A stretch of DNA of 9,584 nt from Desulfobacteraceae bacterium (lineage in GTDB: Bacteria; Desulfobacterota; Desulfobacteria; Desulfobacterales; Desulfobacteraceae). Below the pieces are notes generated by a model that did not search any database, was not told the DNA's origin, and was given only the letters and a program-made list of their open reading frames with translations. Positions 6,221-9,584 of the stretch are shown here, piece by piece (position 1 is the first letter of the stretch; every line of letters starts with the position of its first letter). The translations under genes and the position numbers were made by a program. The stretch lies in contig JAAEMC010000805.1 in NCBI GenBank assembly GCA_024225895.1, positions 1 to 9,584 of the forward strand. The letters run 5' to 3'.

Positions 6221-7233
6221 TACTGGTTTTCTGCAAGACTCTTCTTTACGAAATCCACAATCTCTTTACCGTCAAAACCCTTTTTATTCATTTTTTGAAA
6301 ATATGCATCAAAGACCGGAGTCATTGCCTGCTGCCATTTTGCAGCTTCTGCGGTATCAAGCTCGATCACCGTATGCCCAAGCGACCTAACATAATCCAGT
6401 CCGATCTTGTCACTGGAATCCCAGGCCTTACCATGTTTTATGATCCATTCAGCATTTATTTTTTGAATAATTTTTTGAATATTATTGGGTAAGGATGCCC
6501 ACTTATCGTTATTCATAACCACGAAAAATGAGGACGTATAAGCAATGGTATTGCAGTTAGTCACATATTTGATGACCTCTCCCATACGCCAACCTTTGTT
6601 GACCTCAATGGGGTAAAGGGCACCGCTGACAATATTTTTTTGCAAGCTCTGGTAAAGCTCAGGCATGGGCAATGAGACAGGAGTTCCTCCCAAAGCCTTG
6701 ACAATGAGCGCACTGGTGCCATGTCCCCGAAGCTTCATGCCTTTGATATCTGCCATGGTTTTCACAGGTTTGTTGTTGGTATGAAGTATGCCCGGACCAT
6801 GGGAGTGCAGGTACATAACCGTGGTGTCGGAAAGTTCCTTTGGTTTGAATTTATTGTAGACATCATTGACCACCTTCGTGGCTGTCACGCCGCTTTTGTA
6901 TCCCAACGGCAGATCAACCGCCTCCATCACAGGGAAACGACCGCGGGTATAAGCAAAAAGCGCCATACCAATATCGGACACCCCATTAACGACCCCATCA
7001 TAGACTTGTTTTGACTTGGTCAAGCTCTGGCCGGGATAATATTCAACCACCACCTTGCTGTCTGTTCTTTTTTCAACCTCATCGCACCACCCTTGTGCCA
7101 GCTTGCTTTGGATATGGGTGGGCGGGAAAAAATTGGAATAGGTCAGTTTAATAGCCTTTGCCTGAACTGTACTGCTAAAAAACATGATCCCGATAATTAG
7201 AGAGATCCCGATGAAAAGCTTGTTTTCCTTCAT
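6220..7233 (-). CDS. dctP: TRAP transporter substrate-binding protein, DctP family
   Basis: Periplasmic receptor of a tripartite ATP-independent transporter; these normally bind organic acids and deliver them to DctQ/DctM. It has 337 residues. A signal peptide spans 1-25 (KENK, a hydrophobic core about 7-20, cleavage after VQA), followed by the DctP fold. The strand IKLTYSNFFPPTH, the VVEYYPGQSL segment, DIGM near 87-90, and GMKLRG with Arg169 (the usual carboxylate-binding arginine) are visible. The frame is open to a TTG at 7272, but the ATG at 7233 is right: AGGAGGT sits 7 nt before it and the signal peptide starts there. No dctQ or dctM is in the window, and the next gene is the CoA ligase. 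The ligand is probably a carboxylate, perhaps the ligase substrate. Confidence 0.93.
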   Translation of the reverse strand: MKENKLFIGISLIIGIMFFSSTVQAKAIKLTYSNFFPPTHIQSKLAQGWCDEVEKRTDSKVVVEYYPGQSLTKSKQVYDGVVNGVSDIGMALFAYTRGRFPVMEAVDLPLGYKSGVTATKVVNDVYNKFKPKELSDTTVMYLHSHGPGILHTNNKPVKTMADIKGMKLRGHGTSALIVKALGGTPVSLPMPELYQSLQKNIVSGALYPIEVNKGWRMGEVIKYVTNCNTIAYTSSFFVVMNNDKWASLPNNIQKIIQKINAEWIIKHGKAWDSSDKIGLDYVRSLGHTVIELDTAEAAKWQQAMTPVFDAYFQKMNKKGFDGKEIVDFVKKSLAENQ

Positions 7234-7240
7234 TTTGTTT

Positions 7241-7247
7241 ACCTCCT
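7241..7247 (-). promoter_or_regulatory. Ribosome binding site of dctP
   Basis: AGGAGGT on the minus strand, 7 nt from the ATG at 7233, decides that start over the TTG at 7272. It also contains the stop (TAA) of the small open frame running from the upstream look-alike site. Confidence 0.85.
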
Positions 7248-7298
7248 GAAAATAGTAAAAGTTAATCTGCAAAATTTTGGATAAATAAAGCTAACCCG

Positions 7299-7316
7299 GA
7301 TATTGTTCACCTCCTT
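7299..7316 (-). promoter_or_regulatory. Orphan ribosome-binding site, near-copy of the dctP start
   Basis: AAGGAGGTGA (7316-7307) is fully complementary to the 16S rRNA tail, yet no ATG follows at the right distance. The 17 nt at 7299-7315 match the dctP initiation region (7231-7247) at 14 positions, and the dctP ATG corresponds to ATC here. A 20-codon open frame runs from that ATC (or 23 codons from an in-frame GTG inside the site) to a TAA within the dctP ribosome site. It is either a relic start or a coupled leader. Confidence 0.4.
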
Positions 7317-7395
7317 TTATTCGCTGAATAGCCGGTGGAACATCAGATCAAGGTTACACAATCAGTTTGTGGTTAAAATTATCTTCAACACTGCT

Positions 7396-7425
7396 TTTAT
7401 ATTATGGAAAAATGGGGAGGATCAA
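7396..7425 (-). promoter_or_regulatory. Candidate sigma70 promoter for dctP
   Basis: On the minus strand TTGATC (7425-7420) and TATAAA (7401-7396) are 18 nt apart, with four and five of six consensus matches. Transcription would start near 7389, giving a leader of about 155 nt that contains both ribosome-site-like sequences. No sigma54 motif was seen. Confidence 0.45.
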
Positions 7426-7426
7426 T

Positions 7427-7465
7427 GGGGATATATAGGGTATAAATAGGGTATAAAATTTACCC
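7427..7465. promoter_or_regulatory. Helically phased GGG-TATA repeats, candidate operator
   Basis: Three units beginning GGG at 7428, 7438 and 7449 (GGGATATATA, GGGTATAAATA, GGGTATAAAA) are spaced 10 and 11 bp apart, one helical turn. An inverted TACCC at 7461-7465 closes the array. It ends 2 bp upstream of the proposed -35, the usual place for activator sites. The PAS-LuxR protein encoded next door is the natural candidate to bind it, but that is inference. Confidence 0.45.
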
Positions 7466-7476
7466 ACTGCGTTTTT

Positions 7477-7491
7477 GGATATTTTATATCC
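7477..7491. promoter_or_regulatory. Perfect palindrome between the regulator gene and dctP
   Basis: GGATAT-TTT-ATATCC is a 6-bp inverted repeat 22 bp after the regulator's stop. In the minus-strand transcript it is followed by A residues, not U, so it is not a normal terminator. It shares the GGATAT word with the nearby repeats and may be a further protein-binding site. Confidence 0.3.
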
Positions 7492-7513
7492 TTGCAGATG
7501 CAGCAGACATTGT

Positions 7514-8452
7514 CTATTTCATGGCCGCCAGAAACGTTCTTAAATGGATATCCTTTTTGGTGATACCCAGCTTTTTTCGGATGTTTTTCCTGTAAAATGC
7601 CACGGTCTGGGGAGAGAGATTTAGGATACCGGCGATTTCCTTTGAACTATGGCCATGCTTGACCAGGTTGGCCACCTGGATCTCAGACGGGGTGAGCTTT
7701 AAAAACTGCAAGGAAAGCCTATGCAAAAAAGGAGAAACCAAGTCATTTAAGGTGGATTCCATTACATCCAGACAGACCGCTTGTTTGTCGGAAAGTGCTG
7801 TTTCCCGTATTCGATCTATATATGGAAGTACAAGCTCTCTTACATTGATAAGCATCCTTTCTTTAAGATTATGCTTATCTTCTTCCCGTTTCTTTAACAA
7901 TACCCGCAACGCTGTATTGGCCTCTTCTAAGTGCTCAGTTTTATTCTCAAGCGCTGCAGTCCGTTCTGCCACCTTAACTTCTAAAAGATCTTTCTCCTTT
8001 TTTTGTTTGGAGATATCAGTGATAACAGCAAAGCTGCCCTTGAAATTTCCCTGGTCATCAAAATATGGGGTCGGAGTCATCAGCGTGGTCAGCTTAGTGC
8101 CATTCTTTTTGGTCCAGGCAATTTCGTAAGGATTTTTCTCTCCTTTTTTTCTTTTTTTTAGCTGGTCTGCCAGAATTTTTTGGTTTTTCTCATCTAAAAA
8201 CCGGGTGACTTTCACTCCAATGATCTCGTTTAGCGAACGTCCCCACATTTCACACAGCATTTTGTTGGCATAGGTGGTAACCTGGTGTTCGTTGATCTCG
8301 CTTAGACCATCCCCCATTGTTTCCACAACCGTCCTATACCTTTGCTCACTTGTATAAAGCGCCCTTGCCCGGTCAGGCTTTTTATCAGGATTGGATTCAT
8401 TTTTTTTATGTATAGCTGCATTTGATTCATCTGTTTTATATTGTTGATCCAT
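7514..8452 (-). CDS. PAS-domain LuxR-type transcriptional regulator
   Basis: Predicted one-component cytoplasmic regulator of 312 residues. A charged disordered start (1-33) is followed by a PAS/PAC sensor domain (about 36-150; MGDGLSEINE, then GSFAVITDISKQKK), a coiled coil about 150-200 (LLEVKVAERTAALENKTEHL) and a LuxR/GerE helix-turn-helix (about 252-300: LTPSEIQVANLVKHG, SSKEIAGILNLSPQTV). It has no receiver domain, histidine kinase domain or membrane segment, so it likely senses a small ligand, redox state or partner through PAS. AAAGGTG 7 nt before the ATG supports the start. It lies 25 nt after the DHH gene, probably in one transcript, and just before dctP, whose promoter it may control. 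The ligand is not visible from sequence. Confidence 0.9.
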   Translation of the reverse strand: MDQQYKTDESNAAIHKKNESNPDKKPDRARALYTSEQRYRTVVETMGDGLSEINEHQVTTYANKMLCEMWGRSLNEIIGVKVTRFLDEKNQKILADQLKKRKKGEKNPYEIAWTKKNGTKLTTLMTPTPYFDDQGNFKGSFAVITDISKQKKEKDLLEVKVAERTAALENKTEHLEEANTALRVLLKKREEDKHNLKERMLINVRELVLPYIDRIRETALSDKQAVCLDVMESTLNDLVSPFLHRLSLQFLKLTPSEIQVANLVKHGHSSKEIAGILNLSPQTVAFYRKNIRKKLGITKKDIHLRTFLAAMK

Positions 8453-8477
8453 GGGACAGCACCTTTCACAGGGACAA

Positions 8478-9467
8478 TTACTCTATTTTTTTGCCTGCGG
8501 TCTCTTCTATCTTTTGAACAATCCAATTTTTCAGGGCATTTTGATTCACCCTTTTTATAGCCTTGCGGATAAGCGACAGGTCCAGTTCCGCCCGGGCCAT
8601 GGTTTTATGGCCGCCGGCAGATCCAAATTGACTGAATGCCTCTTTGGCAGTATTCCCGGCCCCTTTTCTCAAGCCGTCATTACGGATGATAATGATAAGC
8701 TTTTTTTCAAAAACACCGGATACGATGCTCCAGTTGACCTTGGCTGTGCGAAGGAAAAAATCTGCCACCATGACCAGTTCATCCGGCTTGGATCTGGTGC
8801 TGGCATGGAAAAATGCCCGATTGTTCAAAATAAAACGCTTTTTTATGGCCCGGCCTAAAAAATCCAAATCTTCCTGGGTTAAAAGAGCCCGTTCAACCTT
8901 TACCACGATATTCATGTCTGCATACTTGTACAAATGCTGAAATGCCCTGATATCATTCAAACATGCCTGGCGAGTGAAATCAGCTGTATCTGTCTTAATG
9001 CCCAGCATAAGCGCTGCAGCCAGTTTTTGTGACGGCTTGATTTTGGCAGATTTAAGATATTCGGTCAGGATGGTAGCATTGGCACCGTAATCCGGCCGAA
9101 TATCTGAAAAACCGGCCTTGACAATAGAAAGGGGGTGATGATCGATGACCGCATCAAACTCAAATTCTTTAAAAATCTCGTTATGGTCCGGCTGGGAATC
9201 TACAATGACAAATTTATTGAAATCTTTGGATTGAATAGCTTCAAGAAATTGGATACCAGGCTCTGTCAATTCGATCATGGTCAGGTTGTCAGGCCGGGTA
9301 ATGGGATTAAAATAGCCAATGGCTACTTCATTGACTTTTCGCCATAAAAGACGTTTTACAGCCATAGCACTTGCAATTGAATCAGGATCGGCGTTGATCA
9401 CGATCAAAACTTTCGAACTGCCGTTGAAAAGGGCCAGGAACTTTTCTAATTTTTCCAGGTTGCTCAT
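8478..9467 (-). CDS. DHH/DHHA1-family phosphoesterase
   Basis: Predicted cytoplasmic metal-dependent phosphoesterase of 329 residues, akin to NrnA-type nano-RNase/pAp phosphatases. It has the DHH core with DPD at 27-29, motif II IVDSQP (Asp90), motif III DHHP (Asp109, His110, His111) and motif IV GIKTD (Asp160). A C-terminal DHHA1 domain carries GSAGGHK (282-288), the substrate-binding loop. The metal-binding His four residues before the first motif I Asp in typical members is Val23 here. The other ligands are kept, so altered metal use rather than inactivity is the simplest reading. The substrate could be short RNA, a cyclic dinucleotide, pAp or something else. The start is ATG with GGAAAG upstream. 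A divergent gene begins 43 bp away. Confidence 0.88.
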   Translation of the reverse strand: MSNLEKLEKFLALFNGSSKVLIVINADPDSIASAMAVKRLLWRKVNEVAIGYFNPITRPDNLTMIELTEPGIQFLEAIQSKDFNKFVIVDSQPDHNEIFKEFEFDAVIDHHPLSIVKAGFSDIRPDYGANATILTEYLKSAKIKPSQKLAAALMLGIKTDTADFTRQACLNDIRAFQHLYKYADMNIVVKVERALLTQEDLDFLGRAIKKRFILNNRAFFHASTRSKPDELVMVADFFLRTAKVNWSIVSGVFEKKLIIIIRNDGLRKGAGNTAKEAFSQFGSAGGHKTMARAELDLSLIRKAIKRVNQNALKNWIVQKIEETAGKKIE

Positions 9468-9510
9468 CTATCTCTTTCCATAATAACTACTGCAAAATAG
9501 CGTCAAAGTT

Positions 9511-9584
9511 ATGAAAGAATACTCTGTTATAGAAAGGATTGCAAACCAGGAAAAAAAGAGGCTGGGTATTCATAAATATGGAAA
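9511..9584 (+). CDS. Start of an unidentified gene (partial)
   Basis: An ATG at 9511 opens a frame that stays open to the window edge (24 codons; MKEYSVIERIANQEKKRL, then GIHKYG). It is divergent from the DHH gene, with 43 bp between starts. The lysine-rich amphipathic beginning looks like a real cytoplasmic protein, but there is no good Shine-Dalgarno sequence before the ATG, and I cannot name the family from so few residues. A different, upstream-independent start beyond the edge is possible. Confidence 0.4.
   Translation, partial: MKEYSVIERIANQEKKRLGIHKYG

Noticed and set aside
5932..6492. A 186-codon plus-strand frame across the ligase start and dctP end
   Set aside because: It overlaps two well-supported minus-strand genes, and its product has no recognisable fold or start signal.
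9480..9506. TTGACG and TATTAT as a promoter for the DHH gene
   Set aside because: The spacing is only 15 nt, and the start point would fall inside the ribosome site, leaving almost no leader.

Overview
The window looks like a chromosomal segment of an anaerobic, motile, Gram-negative bacterium of the sulfate-reducing Desulfobacterota, most like Desulfobacteraceae (Desulfobacula/Desulfobacter-type). This rests on moderate-to-low GC, rubredoxin, a DUF3786 protein with an iron-sulfur domain, a PAS-LuxR regulator without a receiver domain, a TRAP-type binding protein and a PaaK-family CoA ligase. It is an inference from gene content, not a database match.

Layout. 3-149 (+) is the 3' end of a family 3 solute-binding protein. 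It converges on a methyl-accepting chemotaxis protein (234-1952, -), and a GC-rich hairpin separates them. Next comes a divergent intergenic region of about 500 bp (1953-2452) with no gene. It holds a hairpin in the chemoreceptor leader, a structure closed by a 12-bp perfect inverted repeat (2107-2230), and beside it a 115-bp element bounded by 16-bp inverted repeats (2239-2353). A plus-strand cluster follows: rubredoxin (2453-2611), an attenuator-like pair of alternative hairpins, an iron-sulfur/DUF3786 protein (2684-3502), an unrecognised 64-residue protein (3508-3702) and a radical SAM protein of the spore photoproduct lyase-like family (3718-4539, GTG start).

The rest is mostly on the minus strand. 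Read in transcription order it runs: DHH-family phosphoesterase (9467-8478), PAS-LuxR regulator (8452-7514), a 280-bp regulatory gap, TRAP binding protein DctP (7233-6220), PaaK-family CoA ligase (6093-4771), and a 64-residue helical protein (4752-4558). A partial plus-strand gene of unknown function starts at 9511.

How the genes may work together. The regulator, binding protein and ligase suggest an uptake/activation module for an organic, perhaps aromatic, acid: DctP captures it in the periplasm and the ligase makes the CoA thioester. The TRAP membrane subunits are absent from the window. The dctP upstream region is the most information-rich regulatory DNA here. It has a plausible sigma70 promoter, GGG-TATA repeats spaced one helical turn apart just upstream of the -35, and a near-copy of the dctP translation start 68 bp upstream in which ATG reads ATC. 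I see no CRISPR array, tRNA, rRNA, transposase or phage gene.
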